Below are positions 16,895 to 24,427 of a stretch of 45,974 nt of DNA, piece by piece. Position 1 is the stretch's first letter, and each line of letters opens with the position of its first letter. The stretch covers positions 1 to 45,974 of the forward strand of contig NZ_WWJY01001052.1 in the NCBI RefSeq assembly GCF_009865405.1. Reading direction: 5' to 3'. Below the pieces are notes generated by a model, which searched no databases, was not told where the DNA came from, and saw only the letters and a list, made by a program, of their open reading frames with translations. The position numbers and the translations under genes are program-made. This DNA is from Streptomyces sp. SID3212 (GTDB taxonomy: Bacteria; Actinomycetota; Actinomycetes; Streptomycetales; Streptomycetaceae).

Positions 16895-18244
16895 CTAGGC
16901 CTCCAGGAGGCGCTGGCCCACGTACTCGCCCTCGCGTGCCCCGCCCGGCACCGCGAACAGCCCGCTCGCCTCGTGGCGAATGTACGCCGAAAGCGCGTCG
17001 CCGCGGTCGAGCTTGCGTTGCACGGGTACGAATCCCTTGAGCGGATCGGCCTGCCAGCAGACGAAGAGCAGCCCCGCGTCCGGCGTTCCGTCCGGGCCGA
17101 TCCCGTCGTGGAAGGAGAAGGGGCGGCGCAGCATCGCGGCTCCGCCGTTCGCCTCGGGGGCGGAGATGCGCGCGTGTGCGTTGCCGGGGATGACGAGCTT
17201 GCCGTCGGGTCCGACGGTGTCGAGGGCGGGCTCGGTGTTCTCCGTCCCGCCGGTGAGGGGCGCGCCGTCGGCCTTGCGGCGGCCGATGACCAGCTCCTGT
17301 TTGTGGAGGGAGAGTTGTTCCCAGTCGTCGAGGAGCATGCGGATGCGCCGTACGACGGCGTAGGAGCCGCCCGCCATCCAGGCGGTGTCCTCGGAGGACG
17401 TGGTGTCGGCCGCGGGGGTGGCCGGCACGAAGACGCGCCGGTCGAAGTCGGGCTCGGACGGTTTGGGGTTGGCGGTGCCGTCGAGTTGGCCCATGAGGTT
17501 GCGGGCCGTCATGGGGTGCGGGGTCGCGCCGGGGGTGCGGTTGAAGCCGTTCATCTGCCACCGGACCCGGGCGGCGGAGCCCGCGTCCTTCTGGAGTGTG
17601 CGCAGCGCGTGGAAGGCGACCAGCGCGTCGTTGGCGCCGATCTGGATCCAGAGGTCGCCGTCGCTGCGCCTGCTGTCGAGGTGGTCGGAGGAGAACGGGG
17701 GGAGCGGGTCGAGCGCGGAGGGCCGGCGGCCGGTCAGGTTCGTACGGTCGAAGAAGGTACGGCCGAAGCCGAAGGTGACGGTGAGGGAGGACGGGCCGGC
17801 GTCGAGGGCGACGCCGGTGTCGTGGCCGGCTGCCGGTTCCCCGGCCATCAGTGCCCGGGCCGAAGCGGACCAGCGGCGCAGCAGGGCGCTCGCTTCCTTG
17901 CGTCCCGCTCCTGGCGCCAGGTCGAAGGCTACGAGGTGGCCCCGCGCGTGCAGCGGGGTGGTGATGCCGGGCTGGTGGGCGCCGTGGAAGGCGACGGTGT
18001 CCGTGCCGACGGTGGTCAGCGCGGTGACCGGGGCGGGCTCGCTGCGACCGGCGGCGGAGGCCGCGGCTCCGCCTGCGGCGCCGAGCGCCAGTCCGGCGGC
18101 TCCGACGGCGCCCGCGGTGCCGAGGAGGCGGCGGCGGGAGACGCCGTCCGGGCGGTCCTGTTCCTCCCGGTCGTTCAGCTCGTCTCGGCCGTTCCGGTCG
18201 TTCCGGTCGTTCCGGGCGAGGTTGTTCTGCCTGGTGTCGCTCAC
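16895..18244 (-). CDS. dtpA: Tat-secreted DyP-type haem peroxidase (DtpA-like)
   Basis: A 449-residue protein with a twin-arginine signal: SRRRLLG at residues 36-42, then a hydrophobic Ala/Gly stretch to about residue 66. The DyP motif GxxDG is at 252-256 (GQLDG, catalytic Asp255), the likely proximal haem ligand is His357 (GNAHARI), and the distal Arg is in MLRRPFSFHDG. In S. lividans the orthologue in this same cluster, DtpA, is a Tat-exported peroxidase needed for maturation of the copper oxidase GlxA at hyphal tips. It lies 4 bases after the CopC-CopD gene and ends the copper cluster. EfeB of the iron-uptake system is the nearest alternative name, but no EfeU or EfeO is present. Confidence 0.92.
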   Translation of the reverse strand: MSDTRQNNLARNDRNDRNGRDELNDREEQDRPDGVSRRRLLGTAGAVGAAGLALGAAGGAAASAAGRSEPAPVTALTTVGTDTVAFHGAHQPGITTPLHARGHLVAFDLAPGAGRKEASALLRRWSASARALMAGEPAAGHDTGVALDAGPSSLTVTFGFGRTFFDRTNLTGRRPSALDPLPPFSSDHLDSRRSDGDLWIQIGANDALVAFHALRTLQKDAGSAARVRWQMNGFNRTPGATPHPMTARNLMGQLDGTANPKPSEPDFDRRVFVPATPAADTTSSEDTAWMAGGSYAVVRRIRMLLDDWEQLSLHKQELVIGRRKADGAPLTGGTENTEPALDTVGPDGKLVIPGNAHARISAPEANGGAAMLRRPFSFHDGIGPDGTPDAGLLFVCWQADPLKGFVPVQRKLDRGDALSAYIRHEASGLFAVPGGAREGEYVGQRLLEA

Positions 18245-18248
18245 GGGG

Positions 18249-20351
18249 TCAGCCGATCTTCACGTTCTTGTCGACGGTGGTCTGGTCGATGTCGGAGGTC
18301 CGCACGGTCACCTGGAGCTTCCAGTCGCCCGGCATCGGGATCTGTACCCCGTCCGCGCTCCAGTGCCCGGCGGCGAACCGCTCGGGGACGATCGGCAGCG
18401 GCCCGATCTTCTGCGAGGTCAGGGTGAAGGCCACCTTCACCTCGGGCACGTCGAGGGGCTGACCGTCCGGCCCGTCTATGTAGAGGTGCATCAGGTTGGC
18501 GCCGGACGTGCCGGGGTCGAGGGTCACCTGGACCGTTCCCTTGCCGTTCTGGCCGCCGGTGTCGAAGGGCAGGGTGACGTCGACGGGTTCGGCGGTCGCG
18601 GACGCGCTGGCGGAGGCGCCTGTCCGGTTCGCTTCCTCTTCGGCGGTCCGGCCGGGCTCGGTCGACGTCAGTACGGTCGTGACGGCGAGGAGTACGACGG
18701 CGACGCCGGCCTCGGCCAGGACGGAACGGCGGAGTCCGGAGCGTTCGGTGTCGGCGTCGCGCAGTCGCTTTTGGCGTGCTGTCGCCATCGCGGCTTGCTG
18801 GCGGGCGAGCTGGGCAACTCTATGAGTATCGCCGACCGCGGTTGTGCTCGCGGCGACGGTCTCGGACCGGGTCCCCTGTCCGGTCGAGGTCTCCGACCCC
18901 GACGCGCTTTCCGCTCCGCTCTCGGCCGCCGCTCCGGCACCGGCCAGGACCGCAGCCCCAGACCCGCTCCCGGATCCCGTCCCCGCTGCGGCCTCAGCCC
19001 CCGCACCTGCCTCTGTCTCCGCGCTTGTCGCCGCGTCTGTCCCGGCCTCCGTCGATGCCTCTGTCGGCACCGGCGTCGGCTCTCCCAGCCGTGCGGTCCA
19101 CCGCCGGGAGAAGAAGGCGATGGCGACCAGGACGGCGACCAGCCCGACCTTCACCAGGAGGAGTTGCCCGTATGACGTGTCCCCGAGCGCCGACCACGAC
19201 CCGACCTGCCGCCAGGACTGGTAGAGCCCGGTCGCGGCGAGTACGACAACGCTGACGAACGCGGTGCGCGAGAAGCGCCGTACCGCAGCGGCCTCGATGG
19301 AGGGCGCCCGGTACAGCGCGACGAGCAGTGCTGTCAGCCCGCCGAGCCAGGTCGCCACCGCCAGCAGGTGCAGGACGTCCACCGGCATGGCGAGACCGGC
19401 CTGGATCCCGGTCGACGCGTGCTCGGAGAGCGCCCAGGTGGCGGCGATGCCGGACGCGACGACCACGCCGCCGACGGTGAGTCCGAAGGTGAGGTCCTTC
19501 TTCTCCTTCGCCTCGTCCTCGTTCGTGGGCGTTTCCCGGCGGGCGTACGCGCCGAAGAGGACGGCCACGAAGAGCGCGGCGGCGCCGAGGAGGAGCAGAC
19601 GGGAGACGAGGGCGGTGCCGGACTTGGTGGTGAGGACGGCCCGCAGTCCGCCCAGGTCGAAGGCGTCGGCCAGTTCGCCCGAGCCGGTGTAGGGGGTGCG
19701 GAGCAGGAGGAGGACGAGCGTGGCGGCGGTGAGGGCGATCCAGCCCTGGACGACGAGCCGTTGCAGCGGCCGGACGGACGCGCCGCGCGGCCAGCTGCCG
19801 AGGACGAAGGCCGAGCCACCGACGAGGAGGATGAAACCGGCGTACGAGACGTAGCGCGCGACGTCGTAGAGGAAGCCGACCAGGCCGCCGCCGGCCTTCT
19901 CGGCGGGCAGGGTGGCCTCGGTCTTCGAGGGGGCGCCGATGGAGAAGGTGAAGGCGCCCGAGACGGGGTGGCTGTCGGCCGAGACGGCCTGCCAGGCGAC
20001 GGTGTAGGTGCCGTCGGGCAGACCGGCGTGCAGGTCCACGGCGTAGCTGACGGTCTTGCCGCTGCTCAGGTTCCGGATCTTCTGGGTGTCGACCCGCTTG
20101 TTGCTCGGGTCGAGGACACGGATCGAGCTGTCGCTGAGGGCGACCTGCTCGGAGAAGGTGAGGGTGACGTCCTTGGGGGCGGTGGCGACCACCGCCCCGT
20201 CCTCGGGGGTGCTGCCGGTGAGTGCGGCATGCGCCGACGCCGTGCCGGACAGCACGGTGAAGACGGTGCCGAGCAGCACGGTGGCGACGAGCAGCAGTCG
20301 CACGAGCGGCGCGGCCGGTGCGGCTCCGAAGCGCGGGGCGGTGGTCGTCAT
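18249..20351 (-). CDS. CopC-CopD fusion copper-transport protein
   Basis: A 700-residue membrane protein. Residues 1-40 are a signal peptide cleaved before His41 (ASA|HAALTGSTPEDG), which would place the CopC Cu(II)-ligand His at the mature N-terminus. The CopC beta-domain runs to about residue 140. It is followed by about eight membrane spans of the CopD domain (ARYVSYAGFILLVGGSAFVL, WIALTAATLVLLLLR, ASGIAATWALSEHASTGIQ, VLHLLAVATWLGGLTALLVA). A 70-residue Ser/Glu/Ala/Gly low-complexity loop (about 430-500) precedes another span. The C-terminal domain (about 590-700) is a beta-rich extracytoplasmic module. Fusions of this type (YcnJ-like) are thought to import copper. It follows the ECuC-type gene with a 13-base gap. 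Confidence 0.9.
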   Translation of the reverse strand: MTTTAPRFGAAPAAPLVRLLLVATVLLGTVFTVLSGTASAHAALTGSTPEDGAVVATAPKDVTLTFSEQVALSDSSIRVLDPSNKRVDTQKIRNLSSGKTVSYAVDLHAGLPDGTYTVAWQAVSADSHPVSGAFTFSIGAPSKTEATLPAEKAGGGLVGFLYDVARYVSYAGFILLVGGSAFVLGSWPRGASVRPLQRLVVQGWIALTAATLVLLLLRTPYTGSGELADAFDLGGLRAVLTTKSGTALVSRLLLLGAAALFVAVLFGAYARRETPTNEDEAKEKKDLTFGLTVGGVVVASGIAATWALSEHASTGIQAGLAMPVDVLHLLAVATWLGGLTALLVALYRAPSIEAAAVRRFSRTAFVSVVVLAATGLYQSWRQVGSWSALGDTSYGQLLLVKVGLVAVLVAIAFFSRRWTARLGEPTPVPTEASTEAGTDAATSAETEAGAGAEAAAGTGSGSGSGAAVLAGAGAAAESGAESASGSETSTGQGTRSETVAASTTAVGDTHRVAQLARQQAAMATARQKRLRDADTERSGLRRSVLAEAGVAVVLLAVTTVLTSTEPGRTAEEEANRTGASASASATAEPVDVTLPFDTGGQNGKGTVQVTLDPGTSGANLMHLYIDGPDGQPLDVPEVKVAFTLTSQKIGPLPIVPERFAAGHWSADGVQIPMPGDWKLQVTVRTSDIDQTTVDKNVKIG

Positions 20352-20364
20352 GGTGTTCAGTCCC

Positions 20365-20907
20365 TCAGTTCTGGGCCGGGTTGTACGTGGTCTCCTTCAC
20401 GGGAAGCTCGACCTTGATGGGGTCGGCCTTCTCGAAGTGCAGCTCGATGCCGATCTCCTGGCCTTGCTTCGGCTGCTGCTTGAGCTCGGCGAACATGATG
20501 TGGTTCCCGCCGCGTGCGAGATCCAGGGTGCCGCCCGCCGGGATGTCGAAGGACGTCACCTCCATCATTTTCTGGTCCTCGGTCTTGTGGATGGTGATGT
20601 TGTCGGAGAGGGCGCTGGTGACGGAGGTGAGTTTGTCGGCGGCTCCGCCGCTGTTGGTGACGACGAGGAAGCCCGCCGCGAGGTCACTGACCGGGCGTGG
20701 CATGTAGGCCCCGCTGACCTTCAGTTCGGGCGACTTCGAGGAGGTGGACGATCCGGACGAGCAGCCGACGAGTATCAACGCCAGTGCCAGGGCGGAGGTG
20801 AGACCACCGGCCACGACGAGACGCCGCGACGTGCGGGCGGCGGGCGCCGGCGCCGGGGCGGGGGCCGGTGCAGGGGCCGGGACGGGGGCGGCGGTGTCTC
20901 CCGTCAC
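20365..20907 (-). CDS. ecuC: Extracytoplasmic Cu(I) chaperone, PCu(A)C family lipoprotein (ECuC-like)
   Basis: A 180-residue protein whose GTG start overlaps the Sco stop (GTGA at 20904-20907). An Ala/Pro repeat (APAPAPAP) precedes a membrane signal with lipobox LVGC (Cys49). The PCu(A)C domain follows from about residue 60; likely copper ligands are His107, Met114 or Met115, and His136/Met138 in GGNHIMF, the H...M...HxM set of the family. In S. lividans the neighbouring-gene orthologue ECuC passes Cu(I) to Sco. The stop is followed closely by the CopC-CopD gene, so the proteins are co-expressed. Confidence 0.9.
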   Translation of the reverse strand: MTGDTAAPVPAPAPAPAPAPAPAARTSRRLVVAGGLTSALALALILVGCSSGSSTSSKSPELKVSGAYMPRPVSDLAAGFLVVTNSGGAADKLTSVTSALSDNITIHKTEDQKMMEVTSFDIPAGGTLDLARGGNHIMFAELKQQPKQGQEIGIELHFEKADPIKVELPVKETTYNPAQN

Positions 20908-21566
20908 GGGTTCTCTCCCTTGATGATCTTCGGGAGGTCCTTGGCGTAGTCGTCCGAGGACGCGTCGTCGCCGTACAGGAGGTAGCCGGCGTCGGTCTTC
21001 GGTGAGAACGCGATGACCTGCGCTCCGTGCATGGAGACGACGGTGCCGTCCTTGTTCGTCGTGGCCGGGTCGATGCCGATGCCGATGCTGCGGGCGCCGG
21101 CCTGGATGGTCTTGAAGTCTCCGGTGAGCCCGACGAAGGAGGGGTCGCCGGCGGCGGGCAGCCACTTGGCGAGCGACGCGGGGGTGTCCCTGGCCGGGTC
21201 GGTGGTGACGAAGACGACCTGGAGCTTCGCCTGGTCCGCCTTGGGGAGGGACTTCTTGGCGATGGCGATGTTGCTCATCGTGGTCGGGCAGACGTCCGGG
21301 CAGTTGGTGTAGCCGAAGTAGATGAGCGTGGCCTTGCCCTTGGTCCGCTCGCGGAAGTCGTACGGCTTGCCCTTGGTGTCCGTGAGGACGAAGTCGGGCT
21401 TGGTGAAGGGCTGGTCGAGCACGGTCGCGGCCTTGTTCTTCGGCTGCATGGAGATGTCGGCGATCGGCTTGGCGGCGTCGCTGCCGCCGTCGCCGCCGCA
21501 CGCGGTCAGGGTGAGTGCCGTCAGCACCGCGAGGGCGGCGGCGGTGGACACGGTCTTCTTACGCAT
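20904..21566 (-). CDS. sco: Sco copper chaperone lipoprotein (SCO1/SenC family)
   Basis: A 220-residue protein starting MRKKTVSTAAAL; the frame is open upstream but the signal peptide starts here. The lipobox is LTAC (Cys23). The thioredoxin-like Sco domain has the copper motif CPDVC (Cys89, Cys93) and the distal ligand His180 (VSMHGAQV). The spacing matches the S. lividans Sco protein, which delivers copper to the CuA site of cytochrome c oxidase and receives it from ECuC. The 241-base gap upstream of this gene contains a near-perfect 20-bp palindrome and probably the promoter of the sco-ecuC-copCD-dtpA operon. Confidence 0.95.
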   Translation of the reverse strand: MRKKTVSTAAALAVLTALTLTACGGDGGSDAAKPIADISMQPKNKAATVLDQPFTKPDFVLTDTKGKPYDFRERTKGKATLIYFGYTNCPDVCPTTMSNIAIAKKSLPKADQAKLQVVFVTTDPARDTPASLAKWLPAAGDPSFVGLTGDFKTIQAGARSIGIGIDPATTNKDGTVVSMHGAQVIAFSPKTDAGYLLYGDDASSDDYAKDLPKIIKGENP

Positions 21567-21708
21567 GGGAGGTGTTTCCTGGTCGAGGGGTGCGGGATGC
21601 CGGTCCCGGGCACGCGGGTCCGTGAGGGCCTGGACGGTCGGTGGTCGGGCTGTGACGGCTCCGTCCGACGCGACTCCACCACGCCACCACGTCACCATGT
21701 CGTGGTGT

Positions 21709-21728
21709 TGTGACGTCGCGACATCACA
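21709..21728. promoter_or_regulatory. 20-bp near-perfect palindrome upstream of sco
   Basis: TGTGACGTCGCGACATCACA differs from its own reverse complement at one symmetric pair only. A half-copy in direct orientation (GTCGCGACGTCAC, 21740-21752) follows 24 bp further on. It lies 143 bases upstream of the sco start, in an otherwise non-coding gap, so it could be an operator for the copper operon. It does not fit the CsoR, Zur or CRP (6-base spacer) patterns I know. Confidence 0.55.
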
Positions 21729-21807
21729 GTCTCGCAAGGTCGCGACGTCACGGCTCCAAGGCGTCACAGCTCCGCGTGCCGCGGGTGACCGGCGGGTGCG
21801 GGGCCGG

Positions 21808-22578
21808 TCAGGCGGTGCGGCGGCGTCCGGCGAGGACGCCGAAGGCCACGCCCGCGACGCCGACGACGATGCCGACGATCCCGAGGACACGGGCGGTGGA
21901 GTCGCTGGTGTCGCCGGAGGCCGTCTCGGTCTTCGAGGTGTCGTGCGCCTCGCTGCCCTCGGCGGCGGGCTTGGCCGTGGCGTTGGAGGCCGGCGCGCCG
22001 TGCTCGTCCTCGGTGGCGGCGGTCAGCTGGAGGACGGGCGCCGGGTTCTCGGGCTCGGCCGCGCCTTCCTTCGGCTCCTCGATCCACCGGACGACGTCCT
22101 TGTTGGAGTACGTCTGGATGGCCTTGAACACCAACTGGTCGGTGTCCTCGGGCAGCTGGCTGAGGGAGACGGGGAAGAGCTGGAACTGGCCGGACGGGGT
22201 GCCGCCGCCGGCGGTCGCCGTCCAGGTGACCTTGGAGACCGCCTCGGTGATCTGGTTGCCGTGCAGCTCCAGCGGCTTGGCCAGCTTGGCCTTGGTGACG
22301 ACGATCTTCCAGCCCGGGACGGGCTCCGGCATCACGGAGGCCAGCGGGTGGTCGGCGGGGATGTTCACCTCCAGCTGGGTGGTGTTGGCGTCGTCACGCT
22401 CGTTGGGGACCTTGAAGTTGACGATGGCCGAACCGCCCTTGGCGGCGACGCCGAGCGGCTGCACACTCACGTGCGCGGACGCCGGGCCCGCCAGCAGCAG
22501 GACGGCGGAGGCGGCGACACCGCCGGCCACGGTGACACGGGCGATGGTCGAACCGGAGAACTTCTTGGCTGGGAACAC
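21808..22578 (-). CDS. YcnI-family (DUF1775) membrane-anchored copper-associated protein
   Basis: A 256-residue protein: signal peptide to about residue 35 (VAASAVLLLAGPASA|HVSVQPLG), which would leave His at the mature N-terminus. A DUF1775 beta-domain follows to about 175 (VPNERDDANTTQLEVNIPAD, PGWKIVVTKAKLA, TEAVSKVTWTA). Then come a low-complexity linker and one C-terminal membrane span ending in GRRRTA. YcnI of Bacillus binds Cu(II) through its N-terminal His and a Trp, and is co-transcribed with ycnJ (CopC-CopD). The same partners are next to it here, which supports a role in copper handling at the cell surface. Confidence 0.92.
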   Translation of the reverse strand: MFPAKKFSGSTIARVTVAGGVAASAVLLLAGPASAHVSVQPLGVAAKGGSAIVNFKVPNERDDANTTQLEVNIPADHPLASVMPEPVPGWKIVVTKAKLAKPLELHGNQITEAVSKVTWTATAGGGTPSGQFQLFPVSLSQLPEDTDQLVFKAIQTYSNKDVVRWIEEPKEGAAEPENPAPVLQLTAATEDEHGAPASNATAKPAAEGSEAHDTSKTETASGDTSDSTARVLGIVGIVVGVAGVAFGVLAGRRRTA

Positions 22579-22698
22579 GGGAACACTCCACGGTGTGATG
22601 AGAAGTCAGTGATCGGGCGAGCGAGCTGATGCGATCGCGTGGGGAGGGCACGCGACGGCACGGCGACCACACCCCCGTGCCGAGCGGAGTGCGTCGCG

Positions 22699-23532
22699 TC
22701 AGGCGGCGAGAGCGAGGCCGGCCGGCGGCCCGCGCCTGATCACTGTGTGCTGGAGTGTCTCCCCCGCCGGTACCGGCGGGGGGCCGTACGAGGCACGCGG
22801 CAGGCGCGGGCCCGGATCGGGCGCACCGGGGAGTCCGGCACGCAGGGCCCGTACGAGAGAGAGGGCGGCGCGCAGGGAGCGCAGTTGAGCGTTCTCCCTG
22901 ACCTCGCCGACGCCCCGCGCCGAGAGCCGGACGAGCCGGTGCAGCGCGAGGTCGCCGTGGCGCAGGAGCCAGCCGGTCACGAGCGCGGCCAGCAGGTGGC
23001 CGAGCACCATCGGGAGGGAGGGCAGCAGTCCGTCGGCGGACGCCATGGGGCCGACGTTCATGACCATGGCGTGGGCGCCGTGCGCGGCGGCCGTGCCGGT
23101 CGTTCCCGTGGCGCCGTGCCCGGTCAGGCTGATCCCGGCGTCGGCGACGATCCGCTGCGCGTCGACGGGGCTCAGCGAGACGGGGCCCGCGCCGCAGACC
23201 AGCTTGGCGGCCATCCTGATGAGCGCGTCGTTCGTGCCCGGTCCCGTGGGCACCACCATGTGCTGCTGCCCGAACCCGAAGAGGCTGTGCAGGGCGAGCT
23301 GTCCGCCCGTCAGGGCCGCGACGACGGTGGGGGTCGAGCGCGCGCGCCCGGCGAGCGGAGCGGCGACCGCGAAGACCCCCAGGAAGCCGAGGACCAGAGT
23401 CCACCAGGGGACGGGGGCGCAGGCGGCCAGGACGTGACCCGTCGCGGACAGCAGAACGCAGACCGCGGTGAACACCGCGGTCCTCAGCAGCCGTGGAGCG
23501 GCTGCGGCGCGAGCGACGTGATCGGACGACAT
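22699..23532 (-). CDS. His-rich integral membrane protein at the head of the copper cluster, unknown function
   Basis: A 277-residue protein starting at ATG 23532 (MSSDHVARAA); the frame extends 32 codons further upstream without membrane features. Visible spans are TAVFTAVCVLLSATGHVLA, WTLVLGFLGVFAVAAPLAG, ALTGGQLALHSLFG and LPMVLGHLLAALVTGWLL. Between the third and fourth span is a loop rich in His, Met and Gly (LTGHGATGT, AAAHGAHAMVMNVGPMAS), the sort of sequence that can bind copper. It lies 120 bases before the YcnI gene on the same strand and may belong to the same transcription unit. I do not recognise a family with an assigned function. Confidence 0.7.
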   Translation of the reverse strand: MSSDHVARAAAAPRLLRTAVFTAVCVLLSATGHVLAACAPVPWWTLVLGFLGVFAVAAPLAGRARSTPTVVAALTGGQLALHSLFGFGQQHMVVPTGPGTNDALIRMAAKLVCGAGPVSLSPVDAQRIVADAGISLTGHGATGTTGTAAAHGAHAMVMNVGPMASADGLLPSLPMVLGHLLAALVTGWLLRHGDLALHRLVRLSARGVGEVRENAQLRSLRAALSLVRALRAGLPGAPDPGPRLPRASYGPPPVPAGETLQHTVIRRGPPAGLALAA

Positions 23533-23765
23533 GGCCGGGTCATCATCGCACTGCGCCCCGGGGCGGCGCAGGGCAGGTCCGGAAGGTCGTTCTCCGACCA
23601 GTTCGCGGGCCCGTCCGCCGCCATACACCGCGGTCCCCCGTCCACGCGTCCGCCGAACGGGGGCTAATGGGGGCTATCGGGGCCATCCGGTCGTCCGCGT
23701 GCTTACGGCACGCAGAGAGGGGCAATACGTATCGGTATGTCGAGCCGTGGCCGGGAGGCTGGAGC

Positions 23766-24359
23766 ATGAGCATCTGGTGGTCTCTGCACCTGCGGCGCGA
23801 AGCCGCGAGCGTCCCGCTGGCCCGGCGCCTGTTCCTCGGCACGATGGAGACCGCGGGCGTCGACCCGGACGTCTCCTTCGACCTGTCCGTCGCGCTCAGC
23901 GAGGCCTGCGCCAACGCCGTGGAGCACGGGGGCGGCGAGGGGCCCGGCGAGGCGCCGGGGGCGTACCAGGTGACGGCCTATCTGGACGGCGAGAAGTGCC
24001 GTATCGAGGTGGCGGATTCGGGTCCGGGTTTCCCCGCGCGGCGGATGGTGCGCCGTACCACCCAGGTCGGCGGGGTCACAACCTCAACGGCGACCACGAC
24101 CTCAACGGCGTCCGCGACCTCCACCGCCTCTGCCGGCCCCGTTCCCGGCCCCGTCCCCGCCGCCGTGCCGGCCGGGGTGACGGTGACCGTACCGGTGGCC
24201 CCGGCCCCCGCCCTGACCGCCGAGAGCGGCCGGGGTCTGTGTCTGATCGAGCAGCTGGCCGACCACGTGCACTTCCGCAACCGGCCGGGGCGCGGCGCGG
24301 TGGTCAGCTTCGACAAGATCCTCAAGTGGCGGGAGGGCGCCCTGCTCCGCGCCATGTGA
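23766..24359 (+). CDS. Anti-sigma-type ATP-binding protein (HATPase, RsbW-like)
   Basis: A 197-residue protein with GGGAGG 8 bases before ATG 23766 (MSIWWSLHLRREAASV). It has the GHKL ATPase boxes: N box ALSEACANAVEHG, G1 box EVADSGPGFP and G2 box ESGRGLCLIEQLADHV. Between G1 and G2 lies a 50-residue insert that starts with a TSTA repeat (18-bp DNA repeat) and becomes Pro/Val/Ala-rich, so the ATP lid is unusually long. Streptomyces has many such small kinase-like proteins that bind sigma factors or anti-sigma antagonists. A GAF-SpoIIE phosphatase gene lies 1.6 kb away and could be a partner; this is inference. Confidence 0.85.
   Translation: MSIWWSLHLRREAASVPLARRLFLGTMETAGVDPDVSFDLSVALSEACANAVEHGGGEGPGEAPGAYQVTAYLDGEKCRIEVADSGPGFPARRMVRRTTQVGGVTTSTATTTSTASATSTASAGPVPGPVPAAVPAGVTVTVPVAPAPALTAESGRGLCLIEQLADHVHFRNRPGRGAVVSFDKILKWREGALLRAM
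24081..24134 (+). repeat. 18-bp tandem repeat (3 units) inside the ATPase gene
   Basis: Units at 24081-24098, 24099-24116 and 24117-24134, consensus ACCTCAACGGCGTCCGCG, coding for three TSTA-containing hexapeptides in the loop before the G2 box. The unit keeps frame. Confidence 0.8.
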
Positions 24360-24379
24360 GCACGGAGCAGGACGCCCTC
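24333..24379. terminator. Bidirectional hairpin between ATPase and aminopeptidase genes
   Basis: GAGGGCG-CCCTGCTCCG (from 24333) pairs with CGGAGCAGG-ACGCCCTC (ending 24379), about 16 bp with one bulge on each side. The stem overlaps the last codons of the ATPase gene and lies between convergent genes. Confidence 0.7.
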
Positions 24380-24427
24380 CTGGTTCCGGTACGTGTCTCC
24401 ACGTACCTTCACGTACCTGCCCGGCGC

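Noticed and set aside
16895-18244. Calling the DyP peroxidase efeB of an iron-uptake system
   Set aside because: No EfeU permease or EfeO lipoprotein is adjacent; the neighbours are Sco, ECuC and CopC-CopD, as in the S. lividans dtpA cluster.
15704-18427. A 907-codon open frame on the plus strand over pheA and the peroxidase gene
   Set aside because: It is the shadow of two well-supported minus-strand genes; in high-GC DNA the opposite frame stays open. The translation has no family features.
21709-21728. CRP/FNR-type site (TGTGA...TCACA)
   Set aside because: The half-sites are 10 bases apart rather than 6, so a Crp protein would not fit in the usual way.
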